From CBDAQD01 sp965275905 (GTDB lineage: Bacteria > Pseudomonadota > Alphaproteobacteria > Rhizobiales > JAJFHC01): 64,000 bases of DNA. The notes under the pieces are model-generated. The model did not search any database. It was not told the origin of the DNA and saw only the letters and a program-made list of their open reading frames with translations. Positions 9,330-17,816 of this stretch are shown piece after piece. The stretch is taken from the NCBI GenBank assembly GCA_965275905.1, contig CBDHYJ010000009.1, positions 22,787-86,786 of the forward strand, read 5' to 3'. Every line of letters starts with the position of its first letter. Within the stretch, counting starts at the first letter, position 1. A program made the position numbers and the translations under genes.

Positions 9330-10253
9330 TTCCTTCAAATCCGCGTCCGCATTGCCGTTACGGAATTCTCCGGCCGGGTTCGCGTGTCACTTCACGGTCC
9401 GATGAGGCCGTTGCGGGAACAATTGGCGGCGAAAATGGCTCCATAAAATTGGCTTTGTTGTTGCGGTTCGGCCACAGCGGAATTTATTGGCGATTCGCCC
9501 GCGTGACGACTGCAACTGCATCCGCTGGTTGAATCGGATTTTTTCGAACCGGCGTGTTGATAGCGGGTCTGCCGGCCTGCGCGTTTGCATGGCGGGAACG
9601 GTTTCGGTGGCCGCAGCAATCGGTAGCGGTATCGCACCGCCCGGCAGTGTCACGAATGGGGGGGCGGGGGTCGAAATAACACGGGTCGGCATAGGGGCTG
9701 ATCTTCCCGCGATCCAGACCCGCTCGCTTCCCGAAGCCATAAGCAATTGAAATTGCGCCATTTTGCGCGACGCTGACATTTGACGTTTTTATGCCGCCCG
9801 GTCCGGCTTTGGCTCGAAAGCACCCACGGTCATGAAATCGGGTGCCGCCGGTTTCACGGGGTGACGCGAGCCGGTCTCAGGTGTTCGGAGAGCAGCTTCC
9901 GGAGAGCACCATGACAAACCGCCGGCCAGAATCGGGCGCACCGCGCATGCGTTCAACACTCCGGATCCGGGGATCCGCTGCCGTGCCTGGCGACGGGTTT
10001 ACAACCGCCGTTCGCCGCTCCTGCCGCCTCGCAGATGATGCAATTCAACAACAGCTCGGAAATAATGGCGAAAATGTGCAAATAGCGCTTTAACAGATTG
10101 TTAAGGATAATTAACCTGCGCCGAAAGCACTGAACTTACCGTGTCCCGCGGGGCGTATCAGTAATGCTGCGGGAACACCGACATAATTGGTTAGTGAATA
10201 TCTGGCGTGCCGTATAACGGCGCGAACCAGCCGTAATGTGTCAAGGGGTTGGG
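9330..10253. other. 924-bp intergenic region upstream of the TolC-fusion gene
   Basis: No convincing gene was seen on either strand. A 60-codon frame from ATG 9911 (GGAGAG a few bases upstream, ending at 10093) is possible but is rich in Arg and Pro and resembles no family. The first 700 bases are GC-rich without clear codon bias; the last 150 bases become AT-rich, hold the CtrA-like box at 10090, and probably carry the promoter of the adhesin-export genes. The unusually long spacer may contain an untranslated leader or small RNA. Confidence 0.5.
10090..10115 (+). promoter_or_regulatory. CtrA-like box upstream of the TolC-fusion gene
   Basis: TTAA at 10090, seven bases, then TTAA at 10101: an exact TTAA-N7-TTAA match to the consensus of the alphaproteobacterial response regulator CtrA. 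A third TTAAC follows at 10111. It lies about 140-165 bases before the GTG start at 10254. The match is seen; binding is inferred. Confidence 0.55.
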
Positions 10254-13200
10254 GTGGCGCACACACCGATAAAAAAGATTTTTGCGGCGGGATTCTTGTT
10301 GTCCGGTGTTGCATCTTTTGCGACCGACGCCTTGGCGCGGCCGGGCGGTGACGACGAGACGCTCACCCGGCCTTCCATGGATTTTTTGGGGGGACAGCCC
10401 GCGACGATCCTTAAAGGCGATGATCGGGAATCATTTGACCGAGACCCGCTTTGGGACGCCGCGGGCGCTGGCCTTTCGCCCGGGGAAGACCTGCAGCGGC
10501 TGGACGATCCGCTTGCGCCGACGCCCGAAGACGTTGCAGCGGATCCGCTTGGCGATGCGGTGCAGCCGGCGAAGCGCGTCGTGCTGGTCAAGGCGACACC
10601 GCTTGCGGACCATGAAGATGTCGAGATAAAGACCGTCGACTGGGACGCAGTGGACCTCCGGTCAATCGTTCCCGCACAGGTCGAGATTGTGCAGCCGGAC
10701 GCGCAGACTGACGATCCCCTCGCCGCTGGCACATCCGAACCGGAATCGGATGCGAAGACGGTCCGTCTGGCCGATGGCTACATGGCCGATCATGATCCGA
10801 TCGCCCTGCGCACGCTTGAATGGGATGCGGTAGACCTGAGTTCCGTTGTGCCGAAGCGGGCTGCGCCGGAACCGCGCAGTACCGCAGCCGTGCCGGGCGG
10901 ATACGACTTCGCGCCGGTATCCGTTGCCTACGATCCTCTGAAATCCGGGAGGGGCGCATTGCCCGTTGCGGCGCGGACGGCACAGCCCGTCCGCCAGCCC
11001 AGATCCGTTGCTGCCGAGTCTCTGGCCGACCACGAAGCCATCGTGAATCTCGCGATCGATCCGGATACGGTCGATGTCTCGGCGATCGTTCCGAAGCCCG
11101 CCACGGCCCGGGATGTGGCCCGCTCCGAGGCGGTCGACAGCGCTCCGGCGAACCGCGCGACCCGCGAAGTTTCCGCTCAATTCAGGCTCGGGGGGCAGTC
11201 TCCTGCCTATCTCGGTGATCACGGTATCGAACTGCTTACGGCGCTGCGGTCGGAAACCATCAATGTCGCGGCAATCGTGCCGGCGAGGTCCGTACCGGTT
11301 ACGGTGGCACGTGCCGAACCGTCCGAGCCGCCGGCACCGATCCCCGCGGACCCGTTCAAGACGTCCGCCGGCGACCCGGCGTCGCGCGCGACCGAGAACG
11401 GCGTGGTGAAGCTTTACGACGACGACAGCGGGGCCGCCGTGCTTCTCGGCGACCTCGATGTCAAGACCGCCCCGGCCGGCCTGCAGCCGGAACCGGCGCT
11501 CAGCGATATCGTGGTGGCCTACAAGTACGAGACAGCGCCGTGGGAGCGGGTCGACATGCTTGCCGCCTCGTTGCCGGCAACGAGCAAGCTCGACGTGATT
11601 GCCGCGGATGCGCCGGAAGTCGTGCGCATCGCTCGCGGCGGCGCGGGCCTGGAGACGGAAGACGGATCACTGCCGACGCAGATCGCCGGCCTGGAAAACC
11701 TGCGTCGTGACCGCGCGTCCGAACTGGCCGTGGCCACGGCTGCGGACCTGATGGCGACGCCGGCATCCGTATCTGCGTCCCGGACAGGACTTGCGCTGGC
11801 TACGGCCGACGATGCGATTGCCGGGCGTGCGCCGGTCGGCGAGCCGGAAATCGTTCCGGCGATTACCGTCGCGGCGAGAACCGATATCGACGAGCAGGCC
11901 GTGGATGTCGTGATCAAGCCGGCGGCGGGCAGTCTGCTCGGGGATATCGGCCACATGGCAATCCCCAAGACGCAAACCCTGGGTGGCCGCGTCACCATTC
12001 GCGATGCGATTTCCATCGCCTTGCAAACCAATCCCGAGATCAACGAGGCGTCGGCGAACCGCGAGGCAATCGAGTTCGAACTGCGGCAGGGCCGCGGGTT
12101 CTACCTGCCCTCGGTCGACGTCGAAGCCAGAGGGGGCGCGCAGGTGGTTGACCGGCCGTCGACGCGCACCAATGGTGACGACGATCACGTGTTCGGGCCG
12201 GTCGAAGGCCGGATCACCGTCACCCAGCTGATATTCGACGGTTTCAACCGCGAGGCCGAGATCGAGCGTCAGGCTTCTCGCGTGGACGATGCGTCCTTCC
12301 GCGTCGAGGAACGGTCGGAAGCGATCGCGCTCAACATTATCCGTGCTCATCTGGACATCCACCGCCTGACGGAAATCCTCCGGCTGGCGCGGGCGAACCT
12401 CGAGTACCACCGTGCAGTCCTGGAAGAAATCTCGCAGGGTGCCGCGGCGGGCGCGATCAGCGTGGCTGACCGCGAGCAGGCGGAGGACCGGATCCTGTCC
12501 GCCGAAACGTTCATTATCGAGAGCCGGGAACAGCTGGAGGCTGCACGCATAGGCTTCTTCCGCCTGGTCGGACGGTTCCCGGGCACCGTGGACTTCGCGC
12601 CGTCGGTGGCTTCGAAGCTCCCGAAGGGACTGGACAAGGCGATCGCCGTCGGCCGGGCCAACAACCCGCTGATCAAGATTGCGGATGCCGCCATCAGCAC
12701 CGCCTATGCGGAATTGAGGCAGTCGCGTTCGAGCTACTTCCCGACAGTGAATCTCGAGCTGATCGGGCGCGCCGGCGAGGACCTCGACGGCGTGCGCGGG
12801 CGCGATGCGGAGATCCAGGCCATGATCAGGATGAACTGGAACCTCTATGCGGGCGGTGTGCGTCCGGCCGGGGTTCAGAGCAGCATCCGCGTGCTCGACG
12901 AACAGCGCCAGCGGCTTCATCTGGCGCAGCGCGAGGTCGAGCAAGAAGTGCGCACGTCCTGGAACAGCCTTGAAAAGCAGCGCATGCGGCTGCGGGAGCG
13001 CCGCGAGCAGCTCCGCGTTGCGGAGAAGCTGCTTGGGTCATACCGCGAGCAGTTCAAGATCGGACAAAGGTCGCTGCTGGACGTGCTTGATACCCAGAAC
13101 ACGAGGTTCAATACGCAGGTGGCCGTTGTCACGAGCCGGCACGCCGTGCGCTTCGCCGAGTACAGGATTCTCGCAAGCGCCGGCATTCTGCTCGAGAATA

Positions 13201-13307
13201 TCGGCTTCACCGAACCCGAAACAGCGATGCCTTACGCACGCGAGGCGGCCCGGGTGCCCGAAGTGCCGCCGGCCGAGGAATTTACGCGGACCGATCCGCG
13301 ACAGTAA
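10254..13307 (+). CDS. TolC-family outer membrane protein with a long repeat-containing N-terminal extension
   Basis: Outer-membrane exit channel for type I secretion. From GTG 10254 (AAGGGG at 10243-10248, spacing six) it has 1017 residues and a signal peptide (IFAAGFLLSGVASFATDALA). The C-terminal ~440 residues, from about VTIRDAISIALQTNPE, are a full TolC/OEP barrel-tunnel domain aligning with the 468-residue protein encoded next door. The ~570 residues before it are unusual: acidic, Pro/Ala-rich, and holding four 24-residue repeats (10602-10673, 10782-10853, 11022-11093, 11211-11282). Each has an Asp-His pair near its start and ends in IVP or VVP, with exactly 20 residues between the His and the Pro. 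I recognise no family for this extension. It probably lies in the periplasm. Confidence 0.8.
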   Translation: MAHTPIKKIFAAGFLLSGVASFATDALARPGGDDETLTRPSMDFLGGQPATILKGDDRESFDRDPLWDAAGAGLSPGEDLQRLDDPLAPTPEDVAADPLGDAVQPAKRVVLVKATPLADHEDVEIKTVDWDAVDLRSIVPAQVEIVQPDAQTDDPLAAGTSEPESDAKTVRLADGYMADHDPIALRTLEWDAVDLSSVVPKRAAPEPRSTAAVPGGYDFAPVSVAYDPLKSGRGALPVAARTAQPVRQPRSVAAESLADHEAIVNLAIDPDTVDVSAIVPKPATARDVARSEAVDSAPANRATREVSAQFRLGGQSPAYLGDHGIELLTALRSETINVAAIVPARSVPVTVARAEPSEPPAPIPADPFKTSAGDPASRATENGVVKLYDDDSGAAVLLGDLDVKTAPAGLQPEPALSDIVVAYKYETAPWERVDMLAASLPATSKLDVIAADAPEVVRIARGGAGLETEDGSLPTQIAGLENLRRDRASELAVATAADLMATPASVSASRTGLALATADDAIAGRAPVGEPEIVPAITVAARTDIDEQAVDVVIKPAAGSLLGDIGHMAIPKTQTLGGRVTIRDAISIALQTNPEINEASANREAIEFELRQGRGFYLPSVDVEARGGAQVVDRPSTRTNGDDDHVFGPVEGRITVTQLIFDGFNREAEIERQASRVDDASFRVEERSEAIALNIIRAHLDIHRLTEILRLARANLEYHRAVLEEISQGAAAGAISVADREQAEDRILSAETFIIESREQLEAARIGFFRLVGRFPGTVDFAPSVASKLPKGLDKAIAVGRANNPLIKIADAAISTAYAELRQSRSSYFPTVNLELIGRAGEDLDGVRGRDAEIQAMIRMNWNLYAGGVRPAGVQSSIRVLDEQRQRLHLAQREVEQEVRTSWNSLEKQRMRLRERREQLRVAEKLLGSYREQFKIGQRSLLDVLDTQNTRFNTQVAVVTSRHAVRFAEYRILASAGILLENIGFTEPETAMPYAREAARVPEVPPAEEFTRTDPRQ

Positions 13308-13364
13308 GATGAGTGCGCGGGCCACGCATACCGGCATGGTTCGCGATCTATCAGGAGCTTCGAT

Positions 13365-14771
13365 GTGAAGATGACCGGACTGACGAAATCATTCTGCTCC
13401 GCAGTGGCACTGGCAGCGACTGTGTTCTACGGGGCAACTTCCGCTCAGGCTGCAAGCCTGAAGGATTCGGTCGCCACCGCCTTGCGGACCAACCCGGATC
13501 TCGGGGCCACCGTTTCAGCGCGCGAGGCGACTGAATTCCAGCTTCGTCAGGCGCGCGGCGGCTACCTGCCGACGCTCGACTTCGAGGGCCGGGCCGGTGC
13601 CCAGATCACCGACAGCCGGACCACGCGCCTCAACAATGACGACGACGAGGTGTTTGCTCCGGTCCAGGGATCCCTGACGGCCAGGCAGTTGCTGTTCGAC
13701 GGTTTCGGCACCGATGCCGCGGTCGAAAAAGCCGCCTCCAACGTGGATGCGGCATCGTTCCGCGTCATGGCGCGGTCGGAATTCATCGCGCTCGAAGTGG
13801 CGCAGGCCTATATCGATATTCACAGGCAACTCCGGATCCTGACTCTGGCGCAGCAGAACCTCGACTTCCACATGAAGATCCTGGACGATCTGACCCGTGG
13901 TGCCTCGAGCGGGGCGATTTCGGTGGCCGACCAGCAGCAGGCCGAGGAACGGATTATCGCCGCCCGGGCCTTCATTACCGAGACCAGGGAAACCCTGGAG
14001 GACTCGAAGATCACATTCCGCAGGCTCGTCGGCAGTGCACCCGGCCGCGTCCAGTACCCGCGCTCCGTGCGCCGGTCGATCCCGCGGACACTGAGCGGTG
14101 CCATTGCGGTCGCCCGCGACGCCAATCCCAACCTTCAGGCAGCCGGTGCTGAAATCGACGCCACATATGCCGATGTGAAGAGCGCCAAGTCCCGGTTCTA
14201 TCCGTCATTGAATCTCGAGGCCTCGGCGCGGATCGGCAACGATCTTGACGGCACGCGGGGCCGTGATGCCGATGCGAGAGCGGAAGGCGTCGTGCGCTGG
14301 AACCTGTTCCGCGGCGGCATCGATTCGGCCAACAAGCAGGAGCAGCTCCGCCGCGTCGACCAGGCCCGGCACCGTCTGCGGGTTGTCGGCCGCGAGATCG
14401 AAGAGGGTGTCCGCCTGTCCTGGAACCGGCGCACCAAGCAAAATGAGCTTCTTTCCCTTCTGCAGCGGCGCCTGCAGACGTCCCGGCAGCTGCTGAATTC
14501 CTATACCGAGCAGTTCAAGGTCGGTAACCGGTCGCTTCTGGACCTTCTGGACACCCAGAACAGCAAGTTCACCACGGAAGTCAGCACAACGACGGCCGAG
14601 CATGCCCTGCGTTTTGCCGAGCACCGTATTCTGGCCAGCATGGGTACGCTCGTGCGGTCCCTGGGGCTGACGCCGCCGGAGGCCGGTGAAGCCTATGCCC
14701 GTCAGGATGCAGGGGTTCCGGTGACGCCGACCGAAGACGGATACGTCAGGGCAACGCCCAAACGGAACTGA
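13365..14771 (+). CDS. TolC-family outer membrane channel (type I secretion)
   Basis: A 468-residue TolC/OEP protein, normal length for the outer-membrane part of a type I system. The signal peptide ends near TSAQAAS, followed by two repeated halves with long coiled-coil helices. GTG 13365 is preferred as start since AGGAG at 13353-13357 lies seven bases upstream; ATG 13371 is an alternative. It is a close paralogue of the C-terminal domain of the preceding protein: both share ATEFQLRQARGGYLP-like, LFDGF, GAISVADQQQAE-like, and KVGNRSLLDLLDTQN-like segments. The pair looks like a tandem duplication. Only this copy lacks the extension, so it may serve the same LapB/HlyD machine. Confidence 0.88.
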   Translation: MKMTGLTKSFCSAVALAATVFYGATSAQAASLKDSVATALRTNPDLGATVSAREATEFQLRQARGGYLPTLDFEGRAGAQITDSRTTRLNNDDDEVFAPVQGSLTARQLLFDGFGTDAAVEKAASNVDAASFRVMARSEFIALEVAQAYIDIHRQLRILTLAQQNLDFHMKILDDLTRGASSGAISVADQQQAEERIIAARAFITETRETLEDSKITFRRLVGSAPGRVQYPRSVRRSIPRTLSGAIAVARDANPNLQAAGAEIDATYADVKSAKSRFYPSLNLEASARIGNDLDGTRGRDADARAEGVVRWNLFRGGIDSANKQEQLRRVDQARHRLRVVGREIEEGVRLSWNRRTKQNELLSLLQRRLQTSRQLLNSYTEQFKVGNRSLLDLLDTQNSKFTTEVSTTTAEHALRFAEHRILASMGTLVRSLGLTPPEAGEAYARQDAGVPVTPTEDGYVRATPKRN

Positions 14772-14800
14772 TAAGCCGCCAATCCAGACCGGACCGCCGT

Positions 14801-14816
14801 TAACCGTCTTTTTACC
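14801..14816 (+). promoter_or_regulatory. Imperfect CtrA-like box before lapB
   Basis: TTAA at 14801, seven bases, then TTTAC at 14812: one mismatch from TTAA-N7-TTAAC. It lies in the 150-bp gap between the TolC gene and lapB, suggesting that lapB has its own promoter. Weak evidence alone; noted because similar boxes recur in front of other genes of this island. Confidence 0.3.
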
Positions 14817-14921
14817 AAGTTTTATGGGAAGGGCGGTTGAAGACACTATATTGGCAGAAGTCTTGCAGTCCCGTGCGGAGGTGTCTCAAGACGACCGGAA
14901 ACGGCATGTGCGGCAGTTATC

Positions 14922-17222
14922 ATGTTCTTTCGTAAGCGCAAGCGCGACCAACAGCCGGTTGAACCGGCCATATCGCAGGATTCGGCGGCTTCACCTCCCG
15001 AGGAGAGCCCTACGATAGCTGCGGAGCAGGGCGATCTGGCTCCCGCCGACCCGCTCCTCGGCTGCCTCGAATTCATCGCGAAGCATCATGATCAGGCCAT
15101 TACGGGTGACCTGCTGAAGGCCGGCCTGCCGCTGGTCGACGGCAAGCTGACGCCGTCCCTGTTCATCCGCGCCGCCGGACGAGCCGGGTTTTCAGCGCGT
15201 CTCGTCAAGCGGCCGCTGGCGCGGATTTCGCCGCTCGTCCTGCCGGCCGTCCTGATTCTCGACGACGATACGGCCTGCGTGCTGACGGCGGTGGGCCGCC
15301 GAAAGAAACTCGAGGTCGTTCTGCCGGAAACCGGCGGCGGCGTCACGAAGGTCGATTTGAAGCAGCTCAAGAAGCGGTATTCGGGCTACGCCATTCTGGT
15401 GAAGCCGGAGTACAAGTTCGACGACCGCACCTCCGAAGTCCGCCCGAAACAGTCCCGGAGCTGGTTCTGGGGCACCATGGCGCGGCTCTGGCCGACCTAT
15501 CTGCAGGTGATGGTCGCAGCGGCGATCGTGAACCTGCTGGCGCTGGCCTCACCGCTGTTCATCATGAACGTCTATGACCGGGTGCTGCCGAACCAGGCGA
15601 TTGCCACGCTGTGGGTGCTGGCTATCGGTATCGCGATCGCCATCGGCTTCGACTTCGCCCTGCGCATGGTCAGGGGGGTTCTCATCGATTCGGCGGGCCG
15701 CCGGGCCGACGTGCTTCTGGCCAGCCGGATCTTCGAGCATGTGATGAACATGAAGCTGCACAGCCGGCCGCAGACGACCGGTGCGTTCGTCAACCGGCTC
15801 AAGGAATTCGAGATCGTGCGGGAGTTCTTCACCTCGAGCACGGTGGCGACCCTGACCGATCTCTGCTTTATCGGCGTTTTCCTTCTGGTCATCAATGCGA
15901 TTGCCGGGCCGCTGGTCTGGGTGCCGGCGGTTGCCGTCATCGTTACGCTGACTGTCGGCCTGATCATGCAGTGGCCGCTCAACCGGGCGATGCGCGAGAG
16001 CATGCACGAGTCGACCCACCGGCATTCGCTGCTGGTCGAGGCGATCGCCTCGATCGAGACGATCAAGGCCGTTCGCGCGGAAAGCCATATGCAGCGGCAG
16101 TGGGAACGGCTGGTCGGCCGTTCGTCGCAGACATCCGAGAAAGTGCGGTTTCTGAGTTCCGTCGGCGTGAACTTCACCGTGCTGGTGCAGCAGTTCGTAT
16201 CTGTCGGGGTCGTGATCGGCGGCGTGTATCTGTTCTCCGAAGGCAATATCTCGATGGGTGCGATTATCGCCGCCGTAATCCTGTCGGGCCGCGCTGTGGC
16301 GCCGCTCGGCCAGGTCTCGACGACAATCGCGCGATGCCAGCACGCCGTGGTGGCGCTGAAGTCGCTGAACGAGATCATGAAGCTGCCGGTCGATCGCCCG
16401 CCCGAGCAGCGTTTCGTCGACCGCCAGATCGAGAACGGCAGTGTCGAATTCCAGAATGTCACCTTCAACTACCCGGATTCGCAGCTACCGGCGCTGCGCG
16501 GCGCGTCTTTCAAGATCAAGGCGGGAGAGCGGGTCGGGATTATCGGCAAGATCGGATCGGGCAAGACCACCGTCGGGCGAATCGCAAGCGGCCTGCATTA
16601 CCCGAGCGAGGGCACTGTGCTGCTCGACGGGATCGAGCTGCAGCAGCATCATCCGTTCGAGATCCGCCGTGCGGTCGCTTTCGTGGTGCAGGAAGCCGAT
16701 CTGTTCTACGGCACCGTCCGCGAGAATATCTCGATGGGCGCGCCGTTCGCCGACGATGCCATGATTGTCAACGCGGCCAAGATCGCAGGCGTCGATGATT
16801 TCGTTTCGCGGCATCCTGCCGGTTACGACATGCAGGTGGGCGAACGCGGCCAGTATCTTTCCGGCGGGCAACGGCAGTCGATCGCCCTTGCCCGCGCATT
16901 GCTGTTCAAGCCGCCGGTGGTGTTTCTCGACGAGCCGTCCGGCGCCATGGACACGGGCTCCGAGCAGGCACTCATGATCCGCCTCCGCGAGACGATCACG
17001 CCGGAACAGACGCTGATCATCGCAACGCATCGCACGCGGCTGCTGTCGCTCGTCGACCGGCTCATCGTGCTCGACAACGGGGTTGTCATCGCCGATGGAC
17101 CGAAGGAGAAGGTCCTGGAACTGATGGTCGAGCGGCGGGAGAAGCAGGCGGGCGCGGCTGCCGGAAAACCGTCGCAGGCCGGCAACAAGCCGGCGGACGG
17201 CACGCGGACCTCGGCCGCCTAG
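14922..17222 (+). CDS. lapB: Type I secretion ABC transporter, LapB/LssB-like
   Basis: Inner-membrane ATPase that drives export of the RTX adhesins. The 766 residues comprise a charged N-terminus, a C39-like domain (about residues 45-165) in which the cysteine-protease Q/C signature is not preserved, a six-helix transmembrane region starting near LQVMVAAAIVNLLALASP, and an ATPase domain with Walker A GKIGSGKTT, signature LSGGQRQSI, Walker B VVFLDEPSGAMD and H-loop ATHRTR. An inactive C39-like domain is known to bind unfolded RTX substrates in this class. ATG 14922 has only a weak ribosome site. Position between the TolC genes and the giant adhesin fits a LapB role; the HlyD partner is 21 kb downstream on the opposite strand. 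Confidence 0.88.
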   Translation: MFFRKRKRDQQPVEPAISQDSAASPPEESPTIAAEQGDLAPADPLLGCLEFIAKHHDQAITGDLLKAGLPLVDGKLTPSLFIRAAGRAGFSARLVKRPLARISPLVLPAVLILDDDTACVLTAVGRRKKLEVVLPETGGGVTKVDLKQLKKRYSGYAILVKPEYKFDDRTSEVRPKQSRSWFWGTMARLWPTYLQVMVAAAIVNLLALASPLFIMNVYDRVLPNQAIATLWVLAIGIAIAIGFDFALRMVRGVLIDSAGRRADVLLASRIFEHVMNMKLHSRPQTTGAFVNRLKEFEIVREFFTSSTVATLTDLCFIGVFLLVINAIAGPLVWVPAVAVIVTLTVGLIMQWPLNRAMRESMHESTHRHSLLVEAIASIETIKAVRAESHMQRQWERLVGRSSQTSEKVRFLSSVGVNFTVLVQQFVSVGVVIGGVYLFSEGNISMGAIIAAVILSGRAVAPLGQVSTTIARCQHAVVALKSLNEIMKLPVDRPPEQRFVDRQIENGSVEFQNVTFNYPDSQLPALRGASFKIKAGERVGIIGKIGSGKTTVGRIASGLHYPSEGTVLLDGIELQQHHPFEIRRAVAFVVQEADLFYGTVRENISMGAPFADDAMIVNAAKIAGVDDFVSRHPAGYDMQVGERGQYLSGGQRQSIALARALLFKPPVVFLDEPSGAMDTGSEQALMIRLRETITPEQTLIIATHRTRLLSLVDRLIVLDNGVVIADGPKEKVLELMVERREKQAGAAAGKPSQAGNKPADGTRTSAA

Positions 17223-17545
17223 AACAGCTTCTGCACACGGGACGGTTTGACGCCTTCACGCTGCCCGGCGGCAATAATGCCGATGTCTTCCGGTTCTCGG
17301 AGGTCCTGATCACCGACACCAGTCAGGCCGGCAATACGGATACCCGGGTTCTGCAGCGTTTCTCAGCGCCCGCTTCCGGTATCAGGCCCTGGTTCAGCTG
17401 GCCGGGCGGTGCCGACGACGGCCGCAAACGGCGGCGTGCATTCAATTATTACCCGAAGGTTGACAAGCCCGGATCATGCTCAACTGATTCGCGAATGATT
17501 CGAACAAGCGACATACCATGTTATATGGATCGGCCGGCGGGTTAA
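17222..17545 (+). pseudogene. Possible remnant of an RTX-type gene
   Basis: Immediately after the lapB stop, frame 17222 stays open for about 107 codons with no start codon and no ribosome site. Its first 60 codons have GC-rich third positions like real genes here and read DAFTLPGGNNADVFRFSEV, similar to the ADVF-type segment that follows the glycine-rich repeats in RTX proteins; codon bias then fades. This could be the 3' end of a deleted adhesin gene, or chance. No intact gene was found from 17223 to 17816. Confidence 0.3.
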
Positions 17546-17557
17546 CTTTATCGTAAC
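17542..17557 (+). promoter_or_regulatory. Imperfect CtrA-like box before the first adhesin
   Basis: TTAA at 17542, seven bases, then GTAAC at 17553, one mismatch from TTAA-N7-TTAAC. It sits about 260 bp before the adhesin start in an AT-richer stretch that also includes several possible promoter elements. Confidence 0.3.
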
Positions 17558-17816
17558 CGGAATTTCCTCTAGCCTACTGCACGAATAGGTCAATAAGGCC
17601 TTGTATTGCGGGCCAACAGAGTTTGTTTGGAGTGGGTTGGGAGAGTTGAACAGAGGCAATGACCTCCGGTTCTGACACTGCGGTCAATAACATTACACTG
17701 CGGCACAGTCCTGGTTAGGTATTCGCCTAAGCAAAACCTCAAAATCTGAGTAATTCAAACGCGAAGATCCGGGGGCGGATTGGGAAGTTCTTCGCGTGCT
17801 GGCTAGGAGTGTGACA

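Noticed and set aside
9970..9985. GGATCC-GG-GGATCC direct repeat as a possible recombination site
   Set aside because: Short, isolated, with no flanking repeats or recombinase gene; likely chance in GC-rich DNA.
9911..10093. A 60-codon frame with a plausible ribosome site in the long spacer
   Set aside because: Composition is rich in Arg/Pro/Ala, no family resemblance, and codon bias is not that of nearby genes; kept only as a remark in the spacer entry.
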